From contig NZ_CP107921.1 of NCBI RefSeq assembly GCF_036014215.1, positions 2,613,501 through 2,677,500 on the forward strand: a stretch of 64,000 nucleotides of DNA, given 5' to 3'. Under the pieces are notes generated by a model that had not been told where the DNA came from, ran no database searches, and saw only the letters and a program-made list of their open reading frames with translations. Every line of letters starts with the position of its first letter. Positions within the stretch are counted from its first letter, which is position 1. The stretch comes from Streptomyces sp. NBC_00440. GTDB taxonomy: Bacteria > Actinomycetota > Actinomycetes > Streptomycetales > Streptomycetaceae. Below are positions 8,333-17,686 of this stretch, piece after piece. A program made the translations under genes and the position numbers.

Positions 8333-10222
8333 TCAGCCCTCCGTACGGCCCCTCCGGCGCCGCACCACGAAGGCCGCGCCTCCCGCCGCCACCAGTACCG
8401 CCGCGATACCGGCCGGCAGGACGGCTGACGACGGGGCGCTCGCCGCGACATCACTGGACGCGAGGTCGGAGCGGGTCGCGGACCGGGCCGCCGTCGCGGC
8501 CGCCGCGCCGTGCGGGCGCGACGGCTGCGCGGGGATGTGCCGCACCGACTGCACCGATCCGTCCGTGTTGAGCAGCACCTGCTTGTTGTTCGGGTGCCTG
8601 AAGTCGAAGGCCGACGTCAGGGAACCGGCGCGGGCGTCGAAGGACGCATCGCCGATACGGCCCGTGTGCCAGTTGTCCTCGATGAACTTGGTGATCGACG
8701 CCTGCTCGGTGCGGGTGTGGTCGACCGAATTCACCTTGCTGTACGGGGAGATGACCAGCAGCGGCTGCCGGGTGCCGGGGCCGCAGCGGTCGGCGTAGCC
8801 GCCGGCCGACCGGGGACCGGCCTGGCAGGCCGGGCTGTCGGTGGCCCTCCCGTTGGAGCCGGTCGTGGTGTCCTTCGAGCCGTTCTGGGGCTTGGCGTAC
8901 GCGTGGTCGTACCAGCCGTCCGAGTCGTCATAGGCGACGACGACGGCCGTGTCCTTCCACTCCGGGGACTTCTGGAGCTTGTTGATCTGCCCGACGAGGA
9001 AGTGCTGCTCGTCGGTCGGGTCCGAGTATCCCGCGTGGCCGTCCTGGAACTCCGACGCCTTCAGGAAGCTCACCGCGGGCAGCTGGTCCGCCTTCAGGGC
9101 CGCGTCGAAGTCGGTCAGGTCGTAGTTGTGGTTCGCGCGCCCGCTGTGCCCGATCTCGCTGACGTTCTTCGGGGCCAGGTGGTGCGGGTTGGACGTCGAG
9201 CTGTAGTACTGGAAGGGCGAGTGGTGCGGGCTGTAGTCGACGGACGCGGCGCCGCCCACGTTGGTGCGGGTGCTCCCCGCGCACTTCGCGTAGTCGCCCT
9301 GCTTGCCGCTCCAGGCGGTGCTGGGCCGGAAGCCGCCCTGGAACCAGCCCCAGCTGACGTTCTTCTTGTTCAGCAGGTCACCGATGTTGCTGCCGTGCAT
9401 CACGGCGAGCGCGTTCTTGCTGGTGTGGTCGCTGTTCGAGCAGTCGTCGTACGCCGGGTCGGGGTCGTTGGTGACCGTGCCGACGCCCTTGGCGTCCGGT
9501 GAGACGACCGTGTACGCGTCGGGCTTCGCCGTCTGCTTCGGGTGCTCGGTGCCGGACGCCGGGTCGACGGAGGTCACGCCGTGCGTCTGGCCGGAGATCA
9601 GGTTGAGCGCTCCGGGCGTCGAGGGGCCGTAGTTGGAGCTGTACGAGTTGTCGCCGAGCGAGTAGTGCTGGGCGTAGTTCCACAGTCCGGTGACCGTGTT
9701 GCCGTCGTAGTAGTCCATGACCAGGCCGGGCTCGCCGAAGAGGTTGCCCGAGCACTTGCCGGAGTCGGTGTTCTGGACGTACTGGTCGGCTTTGCCGCCG
9801 TTGGCCGCGTACTGCTCGGGCCCGTAGTTGTGGTTCTGGTCGCAGGTCAGCGCCTGTGACGAGGAGAGCCGGCGGGGCGCGTACTGGTTCGGGTTGTTCT
9901 TCAGCAGCCCCGCATTGCTCAGGGTGTTGATGTTCCTCGGGGTGTGCCGGTCCGCGGTGAACTTCGTACCGTCGGTGTTGGCCGCCTTCGGGTACGTACC
10001 GAAGTAGTGGTCGAAGGAGACGTTCTCCTGGAAGATCACCACCAGGTGCTTGACCGGGGTGGCGGTCGCGTGGCTGCCGCCGTGCTGACCGTGGCCGGGC
10101 CCGTGCGGGCTCGCGAACGCGGGGGCCTGGCCCCCGAGGACGGTGAGCGCCGCAGCTCCGGCGAAGGCGCCCCACCGTATCGCCCGCCGCCCGGGCCCCG
10201 CCGTTCTCCCTGTGCTGACCAT
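8333..10222 (-). CDS. Secreted, membrane-anchored phosphoesterase (phospholipase C/acid phosphatase family)
   Basis: Phosphoesterase family (PF04185-type) protein of about 629 residues. The N-terminus (start ATG 10222, preceded by a GGAGG-like site) carries a signal peptide ending near QAPAFA. The mature protein opens with HLVVIFQENVSFDHYFGTYP, the signature metal/nucleophile region, and also has AVVVAYDDSDGWYDHAYA and LLVISPYSKVN, all typical of this alkaline phosphatase-like superfamily. The C-terminus is a hydrophobic helix followed by RRRRGR, so the enzyme should stay attached to the outer face of the membrane. No sortase motif is visible. It probably releases phosphate from lipids or phosphate esters outside the cell; PhoP control would be expected but no box was identified. 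Confidence 0.85.
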   Translation of the reverse strand: MVSTGRTAGPGRRAIRWGAFAGAAALTVLGGQAPAFASPHGPGHGQHGGSHATATPVKHLVVIFQENVSFDHYFGTYPKAANTDGTKFTADRHTPRNINTLSNAGLLKNNPNQYAPRRLSSSQALTCDQNHNYGPEQYAANGGKADQYVQNTDSGKCSGNLFGEPGLVMDYYDGNTVTGLWNYAQHYSLGDNSYSSNYGPSTPGALNLISGQTHGVTSVDPASGTEHPKQTAKPDAYTVVSPDAKGVGTVTNDPDPAYDDCSNSDHTSKNALAVMHGSNIGDLLNKKNVSWGWFQGGFRPSTAWSGKQGDYAKCAGSTRTNVGGAASVDYSPHHSPFQYYSSTSNPHHLAPKNVSEIGHSGRANHNYDLTDFDAALKADQLPAVSFLKASEFQDGHAGYSDPTDEQHFLVGQINKLQKSPEWKDTAVVVAYDDSDGWYDHAYAKPQNGSKDTTTGSNGRATDSPACQAGPRSAGGYADRCGPGTRQPLLVISPYSKVNSVDHTRTEQASITKFIEDNWHTGRIGDASFDARAGSLTSAFDFRHPNNKQVLLNTDGSVQSVRHIPAQPSRPHGAAAATAARSATRSDLASSDVAASAPSSAVLPAGIAAVLVAAGGAAFVVRRRRGRTEG

Positions 10223-10367
10223 GCTCTCCGTGCCTCCGCTGTCGGCTGCCGTGATCGTGCTTACGCGGAGGATGCTGCGCGCCCGCCACGACCGGGTGAC
10301 TGCGCGTCCGTGTCGCCGGGGTGAACAGCCAGTCACGAAGTCCGGGGGAAGACTTGACCGTTCCTTG

Positions 10368-10436
10368 GTACGCGGAGGTGCGGGGAGGTACGCAGAGGTG
10401 CAGGGAGGGGGAGTACGCGGAGGTACAGGGAGAGGG
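10368..10436. repeat. Three imperfect direct repeats, about 20-25 bp
   Basis: Copies begin at 10368, 10388 and 10413. Each starts with GTACGC(G/A)GAGGT and continues into G-rich sequence. They lie between the 3' end of efeB and the start of the phosphoesterase gene. Confidence 0.7.
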
Positions 10437-10443
10437 GCGGGGC

Positions 10444-11736
10444 TCAGGCGAGAAGCGCCCTGCCCAGCCAGTCCGTACGGTCGCGTACGCCGGGCAGGGC
10501 GAAGAAGTAGCCCCCGCCGAACGGCTTGATGTAGTCCACCAGCGGCTCACCTGCGAGCCGCTTCTGCACGGTTTCGAACTGCCGGGCCAGGTCCTGCTGG
10601 TAGCAGCAGAAGAGCAGCCCCATGTCGAGGTTGCCGTTGGAGTCCATGCCCCGGTCGTAGTTGTACGCCCGGCGCAGCAGCCGCTGCCCCTCGGTCTTCG
10701 GAGTCCGCGGATTGGCCATCCGGATATGGCTGTCCAGCGGGATCACATCGCCCTTCGGGTCCTGCGCGTACCGCGGGGAGTCGAATTCATGGTTCCCGTC
10801 GAGCGGGGCCCCGGTGTCGCGGCCCCGGCCGAACATCCGCTCCTGCTCGGTCAGCGAGACCCGGTCCCAGAACTCCACCAGCATCCGGATCAGCCGCACC
10901 ACCTGGTAGCTGCCCCCGGCCGTCCAGCCGGGCTCGGCGCCTGCGCCCACCCAGACCAGCCGGTCCATCGCCGCGGCGTCGTGTGCGTCGGGGTTGGCCG
11001 TACCGTCCTTGAACCCCAGGAGGTTGCGGGGTGTTCCGCTGGGCCGGGCGGGGCTGCTGAAGCCGTCCATCCGCCAGCGCACCTGCATCGCGCCCCGGGT
11101 GTGCCGGGCGATGTCCCGCAGCGCGTGCAGCACCACATCGGGGCTTTCGGCGCTGAGCTGCACGCTGAGATCGCCGTGGCACTGGGCCTGGTCGAGGTCG
11201 TCGTCGGGGAACGACGGCATGGCGGTGAGCCGCAGCGGCTTGCGGCTGTGCAGCCCGAAGCGGCCGTCGAAGAGGGACGCGCCGACACCGGCCGTGACGG
11301 TCAGCCCACCTGCGGGGACCTGCGGCCCGAGCACACCGGAGTCGCTGGGCGGGGCGGTGATACCGAGCGGGGGCGGGGTGCCTCCCGTGGTCAGGAACCG
11401 GGCCCGCGCGGTGAGGGTGCGCAGCAGTTCGGTGAGTTCCCTGCGGCCGTCGGCGGTGACGTCGAAGGCCGCGAACACGGTGGCGCGCTGCGGCGCCCCG
11501 AGGATTCCGGCCTGGTGGGCGCCGTGGAAGTCCGTACGGGAGACGGCCGGGGCGGCCGTGGTACCTGACGACGGTGCGGCGGGCCGGTCCGCGCCCACCA
11601 GGGCGGCCCCCGCTGCCACGGACCCGACGCCCATCGCCGCACTCCGCAGGAATCCGCGCCTGCGCACGTCGTTCCCGCCGTTCCCGCCGTTCGCGCTGTT
11701 CCCGCCGTTCGCGCCGTTCGCGCCGTTCCCGCTCAT
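10444..11736 (-). CDS. efeB: EfeB, deferrochelatase/DyP-type heme peroxidase
   Basis: DyP-type peroxidase of the Efe iron-uptake system, 430 residues, exported by the Tat pathway. The twin-arginine signal [12 protein letters not shown] starts near residue 25 and is preceded by a low-complexity Gly/Asn/Ala stretch. The DyP heme-pocket motif is visible as [10 protein letters not shown] (GxxDG), and [13 protein letters not shown] precedes the C-terminal heme region around SHIRMANPR. The family oxidises ferrous iron or extracts iron from heme outside the membrane. Its ATG at 11736 overlaps the stop of the micro-ORF at 11733-11903 by four bases. No EfeU permease gene is next to it. Confidence 0.9.
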   Translation of the reverse strand: MSGNGANGANGGNSANGGNGGNDVRRRGFLRSAAMGVGSVAAGAALVGADRPAAPSSGTTAAPAVSRTDFHGAHQAGILGAPQRATVFAAFDVTADGRRELTELLRTLTARARFLTTGGTPPPLGITAPPSDSGVLGPQVPAGGLTVTAGVGASLFDGRFGLHSRKPLRLTAMPSFPDDDLDQAQCHGDLSVQLSAESPDVVLHALRDIARHTRGAMQVRWRMDGFSSPARPSGTPRNLLGFKDGTANPDAHDAAAMDRLVWVGAGAEPGWTAGGSYQVVRLIRMLVEFWDRVSLTEQERMFGRGRDTGAPLDGNHEFDSPRYAQDPKGDVIPLDSHIRMANPRTPKTEGQRLLRRAYNYDRGMDSNGNLDMGLLFCCYQQDLARQFETVQKRLAGEPLVDYIKPFGGGYFFALPGVRDRTDWLGRALLA

Positions 11737-11903
11737 ACCGTGCCTCCTGCTGTTCCCCTGCCGTGCCGCATACCGCAGTTCCGCATGGTTTCGTCACGCA
11801 CGGCGTCCCGCAAGACATTGCCATTGCCCATGCCCCTGCCCATGCCCATGCCCATGCCCATGCGGTTCCTCGTGCCGTTGTTGCTCATGCCATTGCCGCT
11901 CAT
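11733..11903 (-). CDS. Met/Gly-rich 56-codon ORF between efeO and efeB
   Basis: A 56-residue frame lies exactly between efeO and efeB. Its ATG (11903) overlaps the efeO stop as ATGA, and its TGA (11735-11733) overlaps the efeB ATG as ATGA. The peptide begins [10 protein letters not shown], has an MGMGMGMG run, nine Met, one Cys and one His, and no recognisable domain. EfeB itself starts MSGNGANG, so the ORF may have arisen by duplication and slippage at the efeB start. It could be translated to keep ribosomes coupled from efeO to efeB, or its Met-rich run could bind metal. No homology is recognised, and translation is inferred only from the two overlaps. Confidence 0.5.
   Translation of the reverse strand: MSGNGMSNNGTRNRMGMGMGMGRGMGNGNVLRDAVRDETMRNCGMRHGRGTAGGTV
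11829..11864. repeat. Tandem CATGCC hexamers
   Basis: Four adjacent hexamers (11841-11864; the last is CATGCG) plus an interrupted copy upstream. On the coding strand they encode the Met-Gly run of the micro-ORF. Such arrays change length by slippage, and six-base units would keep the frame. Confidence 0.75.
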
Positions 11904-13174
11904 GACGTTCTGCGCAGGTCGCAGAGGGCTGCCACCTGTGACAGCAGTTCGGTCGCCTGGCTGACGTCGGCGTTGAGCCGCTCCCGGTCGGCGGTCTTCA
12001 GCCGGTCCACCGGGGTCCACCTGCCGTCGTGGCGGAATCCGTCCAGCGTGCGCTGGGTGCGGTCGAGCCAGGAGTCCAGGTGCGGCAGCCCCGGATCGCG
12101 TGAGGTGAGCAACGGCCGCAGCACGGAGAGGAGTTCGCGGGTGCCGTCGAGGTTGGCGCGGGCGGTGGCCAGACTGGTGCCGCTGCCGCGGTCGGTGCGT
12201 CCGGTCAGCTCGAACTGGACGGTGTTCTCCAGGACTTCATGGGCGCGCAGCCCCAGGTCCGCCGGGTCCATGCGCTGCTGCGGCCAGCCGTCGCGCAGTG
12301 CGCGGACCGCCGCGTCCAGCCGGTCGGCGGGGCCGCGCAGGGAGGCGGCGGACTCACCGTGCCACAGCCCGTACTCGACCCGGTGGAAGCCCTGGAAGTC
12401 CGGGTCGCGGGAGCCGCCGGGCAGTCCCGCACCGGTGCCGTTGATGGCGGCGTCCGCGTCTCCGAAGGTGCCGTAGGCCGCGCCCATCCGCTCGTACACC
12501 AGATGTGCGGGCAGCCACGCCGCACGGGCCGCGGCCAGGTCGCCGCGGTCGACGGCCTTCCTGAGTACGCCGGTCTTCCGGGCGAGTTCGGAGGCCCTGG
12601 TGCCGATCCACTTCTGGTAGGCGAGGGTCGGCGGGACCAGATCGTGCTCGGTCACCGGCACCGCGTGCGGGCCGCTCCCCCGCGCGGCGCCCGCGATGTG
12701 CACGGTCGGGCCGTGCACCGCGTCCGCGTCGTCGGGCAGACAGGTGAAGGAGTACGAACCGCCGCCGAGGACCACCCGCATCGCGCGGGTCGTACCGGGC
12801 GCGAGTCCCTCGGTCTCCGCGTAGACGGCGCCGGTGCGCGGATCGGTGAGGTCCACCTCGGCCGGGCCGTTGGAGGTGTTGGTCAGATCGAAGACCTGGG
12901 TCCCCGGGTGCGGCCGGGTCCAGCCACGGCCGCAGGAGCCGGGCGAGACCTCGACGGCGGTGTGGCGCAGCCCGTCGGAGGCGGTGGCCGCGGGGTGTCC
13001 GGCCGCCGCGCCGGGCCCCTCGGCGGTCAGCAGCGCGCCGAGGGCGACCGCGGTGGCCGTGGCGGTGACGGCCACCGCCACCCATATGCGGCGGCCGACG
13101 GCGGGCCCCTCACCGGAGCCGGTACCAGTACCGGCAGCGCTGGTGGGCACAGGTTGGCTCCGTTCGTACGGCAT
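11900..13174 (-). CDS. efeO: EfeO, iron-binding periplasmic-type protein with cupredoxin domain
   Basis: Extracytoplasmic component of the Efe system, 424 residues. A membrane anchor lies at residues about 28-50. A cupredoxin-like domain follows (roughly 65-155), with TQVFDLTNTSNGPAEVDL and a Cys near FTCLPDD. The C-terminal M75 imelysin-like domain starts at about residue 165 and contains the metal motif FHRVEYGLWH (HxxE). It would hand iron to a permease, working with the peroxidase EfeB encoded downstream. The 3' end overlaps the micro-ORF by ATGA. The ferrous permease gene efeU, usually the first gene of efeUOB, is absent from the flanks. Confidence 0.9.
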   Translation of the reverse strand: MPYERSQPVPTSAAGTGTGSGEGPAVGRRIWVAVAVTATATAVALGALLTAEGPGAAAGHPAATASDGLRHTAVEVSPGSCGRGWTRPHPGTQVFDLTNTSNGPAEVDLTDPRTGAVYAETEGLAPGTTRAMRVVLGGGSYSFTCLPDDADAVHGPTVHIAGAARGSGPHAVPVTEHDLVPPTLAYQKWIGTRASELARKTGVLRKAVDRGDLAAARAAWLPAHLVYERMGAAYGTFGDADAAINGTGAGLPGGSRDPDFQGFHRVEYGLWHGESAASLRGPADRLDAAVRALRDGWPQQRMDPADLGLRAHEVLENTVQFELTGRTDRGSGTSLATARANLDGTRELLSVLRPLLTSRDPGLPHLDSWLDRTQRTLDGFRHDGRWTPVDRLKTADRERLNADVSQATELLSQVAALCDLRRTS

Positions 13175-13324
13175 GCAGACGGGGGCGGTCGGATGCCGTC
13201 ATGCTAGGCATCCGTTCCGCCCCCGACCTGCCGTACGGGCGCCGTCCCGGTGGGAGTTCCCCGGAAGTTCACCACCGCGCCATACGGTCGTCAGCGGCGA
13301 ACGGGCTCAGGAATCAGTACTGGC

Positions 13325-14824
13325 TCAGTGGTTGCTCGGGAACCCGAGGTCGACGCCCGCCGGGGCGTCCGCCGGGTCGGGCCAGCGGGTGGTGACGACC
13401 TTGCCGCGGGTGTAGAAGTGCACCCCGTCGTTGCCGTAGATGTGGTGGTCGCCGAAGAGCGAGTCCTTCCAGCCGCCGAAGGAGTGGTAGCCGACCGGGA
13501 CCGGGATCGGCACGTTGACACCGACCATGCCGGCCTCGACCTCCAGCTGGAAGCGGCGGGCCGCGCCGCCGTCCCGGGTGAAGATCGCGGTGCCGTTGCC
13601 GAACGGCGAGGCGTTCATCAGCGCCACGCCGTCCTCGTACGTGTCGACGCGCAGCACGCAGAGCACCGGGCCGAAGATCTCGTCCTTGTACGCGTCCGAT
13701 TCCGTGGACACCCGGTCGAGCAGCGAGAGGCCGATCCAGTGGCCGTCCTCGCGGCCCTCGACCGTGAACCCGGTGCCGTCCAGGACGACTTCGGCGCCCT
13801 GGGCGGCCGCGCCCGTCACATACGAGGCGACCTTGTCGCGGTGCGCCCTGGTGATCAGCGGGCCCATCTCGGACGACGGGTCGTTGCCGGGACCGATGGT
13901 GATCTTCTCGGCGCGCTCGCGGATCTTCTGGACCAGCTCGTCGGCGATGGAGGAGACAGCGACGACGGCGGAGATCGCCATGCAGCGCTCACCGGCGGAG
14001 CCGTACGCGGCGGAGACGGCGGCGTCGGCCGCGGCGTCCAGGTCGGCGTCGGGCAGCACCAGCATGTGGTTCTTGGCGCCGCCGAGCGCCTGGACGCGCT
14101 TGCCGTTGGCGGTGGCGGTGGCGTGGATGTGGCGGGCGATCGGGGTGGAGCCGACGAAGGAGACGGCGGCGACGTCCGGGTGGCTCAGCAGGCCCTCCAC
14201 GGCGACCCTGTCACCGTGCAGGACGTTCAGCACACCGTCCGGCAGACCGGCCTCGGTGGCCAGCTCGGCCAGCAGGTTCGCGGCCGACGGGTCCTTCTCG
14301 CTGGGCTTCAGTACGAAGGTGTTGCCGCAGGCGATGGCCAGCGGGAACATCCACATCGGCACCATGGCCGGGAAGTTGAAGGGCGTGATGCCCGCGACGA
14401 CACCGATCGACTGCCGGATCGAGGAGACGTCGACCCGGCTGGAGACCTGGGTGGACAGCTCGCCCTTGAGCTGGGTGGTGATCCCGCACGCCAGCTCCAC
14501 GATCTCCAGTCCGCGGGCGACCTCGCCGAGCGCGTCGGAGTGCACCTTGCCGTGCTCGGCGGTGATCAGCGCGGCGATCTCGTCGCGGTGGGCGTCGAGG
14601 AGCGCCCGGTAGCGGAAGAGGACCGTGGTGCGCGTGGAGAGCGAGGAGGTCCCCCAGGTCGCGTAGGCGGCCTTCGCGGAGGCGACCGCGGCGTCCACCT
14701 CGGCGGCGGAGGCCAGCGCGACCTGTGTGGTGACTTCGCCGGTCGCCGGGTCGGTCACCGGGCCCCAGTTGCCCGACGTGCCGTCGACGGCCCTGCCACC
14801 GATCCAGTGGTTGACGGTCTTCAT
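13325..14824 (-). CDS. mmsA: CoA-acylating methylmalonate-semialdehyde dehydrogenase
   Basis: Aldehyde dehydrogenase superfamily enzyme, 499 residues from ATG 14824, preceded by a GGAG-type site. It oxidises malonate or methylmalonate semialdehyde with CoA and NAD, the last step of myo-inositol or valine breakdown. The catalytic Cys lies in AGERCMAISAVV, the cofactor-binding stretch is VAGITPFNFPAMVPMW, and FVGSTPIARHI is the NAD-binding turn. The family's usual start (MKTVNHWIGG) matches. In this operon it follows iolD by 19 bases, so the IolA role is likely. Confidence 0.92.
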   Translation of the reverse strand: MKTVNHWIGGRAVDGTSGNWGPVTDPATGEVTTQVALASAAEVDAAVASAKAAYATWGTSSLSTRTTVLFRYRALLDAHRDEIAALITAEHGKVHSDALGEVARGLEIVELACGITTQLKGELSTQVSSRVDVSSIRQSIGVVAGITPFNFPAMVPMWMFPLAIACGNTFVLKPSEKDPSAANLLAELATEAGLPDGVLNVLHGDRVAVEGLLSHPDVAAVSFVGSTPIARHIHATATANGKRVQALGGAKNHMLVLPDADLDAAADAAVSAAYGSAGERCMAISAVVAVSSIADELVQKIRERAEKITIGPGNDPSSEMGPLITRAHRDKVASYVTGAAAQGAEVVLDGTGFTVEGREDGHWIGLSLLDRVSTESDAYKDEIFGPVLCVLRVDTYEDGVALMNASPFGNGTAIFTRDGGAARRFQLEVEAGMVGVNVPIPVPVGYHSFGGWKDSLFGDHHIYGNDGVHFYTRGKVVTTRWPDPADAPAGVDLGFPSNH

Positions 14825-14843
14825 GGTGAACGCTCCTAAAGCC

Positions 14844-16766
14844 TTAGAGATGACGGCGTCGGGCTGCGACCTGCCGGTCGTACTCCTCCCGGGCCCCGAC
14901 CGCCGAGGGGCGAGTGGCGGTCTCGGCCACAGGAACATCCCACCACGCCTGCGGCGGAGGCGGCCCCGACACTGTGTCTGCCGTTTCGGTCTCCACGTAG
15001 ACACATGTGGGGAGGTCGGACGCGCGCGCCGTGGCCAGGGCTTCCCGCAGGTCACGCAGGGTCTTGGCGCGCAGGACCGTCAGCCCGAGGCTGGCCGCGT
15101 TGGCCGCCAGATCGACCGGCAGCGGGTCGCCCGTGTACGTGCCGTCGGGCGCCCGGAAGCGGTATGCCGTGCCGAAGCGCTCGGCGCCCACCGACTCCGA
15201 GAGGCCGCCGATCGAGGCGTACCCGTGGTTCTGCAGGACGACGACATTGACCGGGAGCCGCTCCTGGACCGCGGTGACGATCTCGGTGGGATTCATCAGA
15301 TACGTTCCGTCACCGACCAGCGCCCAGACGGGCCGGCCGGGAGCCGCCAGCTGGACGCCGATCGCGGCCGGGATCTCGTACCCCATACAGGAGTAGCCGT
15401 ACTCGACGTGGTACTGGTCGGCGGAGCGGGTCCGCCACAGCTGGTGCAGATCGCCGGGGAGCGAGCCCGCCGCGTTGATGACGATGTCGTCGCCGGTCAC
15501 GAGCGCGTCGAGCGCCCCGAGCACCTGCGCCTGAGTGGGCGCGGCGTCCTCGCTGCCCGTGTAGGCGGCGGTGACCCGTACCTCCCACTCCTCCTTCGCC
15601 GCCCGGTACGCGCCCTCGTACGCGGGCGTGACCCGGTGGCCGGTGAGCGCGCCGGTCAGCCGCTCAAGGGTGGCGCGGGCGTCCGCGACGAGCGGGAGCG
15701 CGGACAGCTTGTGCGCGTCGGACCCGGCGATGTTGATGTTGACGAAGCGGACCCCGGGGTGCTGGAAGAGCGTCCCCGAAGCGGTGGTGAAGTCGGTGTA
15801 GCGGGTGCCGATGCCGATCACCAGGTCGGCGGCGCGGGCCAGCCCGTCGGCGGTGGCGGTGCCGGTGTGGCCGATGCCTCCGACGTCTGCCGGGTGGTCG
15901 TACGGCAGCGCGCCCTTGCCCGCCTGGGTGGCGGCCACCGGGATGCCGGTCGCGTCGGCGAAGGCGCGCAGGGCGTCCTGGGCGCCGCTGTGGCGGACGC
16001 CGCCGCCCGCGACGATCAGCGGGCGGTGCGCGGCGCGGATCGCGGCGACCGCGTCGGCGAACTCGGTGGCGTCCGGCCGCCGTACGGGCACCCGCCAGAC
16101 CCGCTCGGCGAAGAACTCGGCCGGCCAGTCGTACGCCTCGGCCTGCACGTCCTGCGGCAGCGCGAGCGTCACCGCGCCGGTCAGCTCCGGATCGGCCAGG
16201 ACCCGCATCGCGGCGAGCGCGGCCGGGATCAGCGCCTCGGGACGGGTGATCCGGTCGAAGTACTTCGAGACCGGCCGCAGACAGTCGTTGACCGAGACAT
16301 CGCCCGCGTACGGGACTTCGAGCTGCTGGAGCACCGGGTCGGCCGGGCGGGCCGCGAAGGTGTCGCCGGGGAGCAGCAGCACCGGCAGGTGGTTCACGCT
16401 CGCGAGGGCGGCGCCGGTGACCAGGTTGGTGGCACCGGGGCCGATGGAGGTGGTAACGGCGTGCGCGGAGAGCCGGCCGGACTGCCGGGCGTATCCGACG
16501 GCCGCGTGCACCATCGCCTGCTCGTTGCGGCCCTGGTGGTACGGCATCGCGTCCTGGCCGGACTCGATGAGCGCCTGGCCGATCCCGGCGACGTTGCCGT
16601 GGCCGAAGATGCCCCAGGTGGCGGCGATCAGCCGCTGCCTGCGGCCGTCGCGCTCGGTGCACTGGCGCGCCAGGAAGGCGACCAGCGCCTGGGCGGTGGT
16701 GAGCCGGCGGGTGGCGCCGGGGCCACCGCTGGCATCCTGGCCCCTGCCTGGCTGACGGGTGGTCAT
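14844..16766 (-). CDS. iolD: IolD, 3D-(3,5/4)-trihydroxycyclohexane-1,2-dione hydrolase
   Basis: Thiamine diphosphate enzyme, 640 residues, that opens the inositol-derived ring to 5-deoxyglucuronate. An N-terminal Pyr domain (GIFGHGNVAGIGQAL, with the catalytic-type Glu nearby) is followed by a central domain and the C-terminal ThDP-binding motif VGDGTYLMNPTEI ... NVVVLQNHGYASIGG. The ATG at 16766 has a strong AGGAGG site and overlaps the iolB stop as ATGA. Length fits the family. Confidence 0.92.
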   Translation of the reverse strand: MTTRQPGRGQDASGGPGATRRLTTAQALVAFLARQCTERDGRRQRLIAATWGIFGHGNVAGIGQALIESGQDAMPYHQGRNEQAMVHAAVGYARQSGRLSAHAVTTSIGPGATNLVTGAALASVNHLPVLLLPGDTFAARPADPVLQQLEVPYAGDVSVNDCLRPVSKYFDRITRPEALIPAALAAMRVLADPELTGAVTLALPQDVQAEAYDWPAEFFAERVWRVPVRRPDATEFADAVAAIRAAHRPLIVAGGGVRHSGAQDALRAFADATGIPVAATQAGKGALPYDHPADVGGIGHTGTATADGLARAADLVIGIGTRYTDFTTASGTLFQHPGVRFVNINIAGSDAHKLSALPLVADARATLERLTGALTGHRVTPAYEGAYRAAKEEWEVRVTAAYTGSEDAAPTQAQVLGALDALVTGDDIVINAAGSLPGDLHQLWRTRSADQYHVEYGYSCMGYEIPAAIGVQLAAPGRPVWALVGDGTYLMNPTEIVTAVQERLPVNVVVLQNHGYASIGGLSESVGAERFGTAYRFRAPDGTYTGDPLPVDLAANAASLGLTVLRAKTLRDLREALATARASDLPTCVYVETETADTVSGPPPPQAWWDVPVAETATRPSAVGAREEYDRQVAARRRHL

Positions 16767-17686
16767 GATCGGTCCTCCTGCGCTCCGTCGGCTCCGTCGG
16801 CTCCGTCTGCTCCGTTGCCGTACAGCGGGAGCCTCGGGTCGACGGGCTGCGCGTCCCAGGTCTGCCGGATCCAGCCGTGGTCGGGGTGGTCGCTGATCAG
16901 CCACTCGCGTTCCGCGCCGGGCCCCGCCATCACGTTGAGGTAGTACATGTGGTGGCCCGGGGTGGCCATCGAAGGACCGTGCCAGCCGTCCGGGATCAGC
17001 ACCGTGTCCCCGCTGCGGACTTCGGCGAGCAGGTCGGTGCCGCCGGGCCTGGACGGGGAGACCCGGTGGTAGCCGGGGCCGCCGTCCGCGATCTCGAAGT
17101 AGTAGATCTCCTCCAGGACCGACTCCTCGCCCGGCCGGTACTCGTCGTGCTTGTGCGGCGGGAACGACGACCAGTTGCCGCCGGGAGTGAGCACCTCGAC
17201 CGCGATGAGCCGGTCGCACTCGAAGGTGTCGGCTGCGGCGAAGTTGTTGACCTGGCGCGAGCAGCTGCCGCTGCCGCGCAGTTCGACGGGTACCTCCGGC
17301 GCGGGGCCGTAGCGGGCGGGGAGACGTCGCCCGCACCTCGCTCCTGCCAGGGCGAAGCGGCCTCCCGCACCGGAGGAGATCTGCGCGCGGGCGTCACGCG
17401 GCAGGTAGGCGAAGTCGGTGACTCCCGCGAATACCCCTGCCCTGCCCCGCAGTTCGAAGCGCTCTCCGTCAACAAGGACCGTACAGGCCCCGGCGAGCGG
17501 CAGCACGATCCATTCGCTGTCCTCCGTGGAAAGGGCGTGTGAAGCTCCGGGGGCGAGTTCCAGGATCCGCAGCGCGGAGCGGTCCCAGCCGGCCCGCTCG
17601 GGGCCGATGTCCAGGGCGTACGGGCCACGGGCCGCGCTGCCCGCCCGTACCACCAGGGCTCCGTTGTCCGGACGGCTGTCGTTCAT
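16763..17686 (-). CDS. iolB: IolB, 5-deoxy-glucuronate isomerase
   Basis: Cupin isomerase, 307 residues, that converts 5-deoxy-D-glucuronate to 5-dehydro-2-deoxy-D-gluconate. The metal-binding cupin motif is PPHKHDEYRPGEESVLEEIYY, with conserved His and Glu. A second His-containing motif is DGWHGPSMATPGHHMYYLN near the C-terminus. The ATG at 17686 has a GGGAGGG site and overlaps the preceding gene by ATGA; its own stop overlaps the iolD start. Confidence 0.92.
   Translation of the reverse strand: MNDSRPDNGALVVRAGSAARGPYALDIGPERAGWDRSALRILELAPGASHALSTEDSEWIVLPLAGACTVLVDGERFELRGRAGVFAGVTDFAYLPRDARAQISSGAGGRFALAGARCGRRLPARYGPAPEVPVELRGSGSCSRQVNNFAAADTFECDRLIAVEVLTPGGNWSSFPPHKHDEYRPGEESVLEEIYYFEIADGGPGYHRVSPSRPGGTDLLAEVRSGDTVLIPDGWHGPSMATPGHHMYYLNVMAGPGAEREWLISDHPDHGWIRQTWDAQPVDPRLPLYGNGADGADGADGAQEDRS

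Noticed and set aside
8510..9502. 330-codon plus-strand frame opposite the phosphoesterase gene
   Set aside because: Low-complexity Val/Gly/Arg sequence without domains, antisense to a well-supported gene.
10321..11568. 415-codon plus-strand frame opposite efeB
   Set aside because: Antisense of a gene with clear DyP and Tat motifs; no domain of its own.
13325..15055. Longer form of the semialdehyde dehydrogenase starting at 15055
   Set aside because: The extra 77 residues are Arg/Pro-rich and lie opposite the iolD 3' end. The family start and a ribosome site are at 14824.
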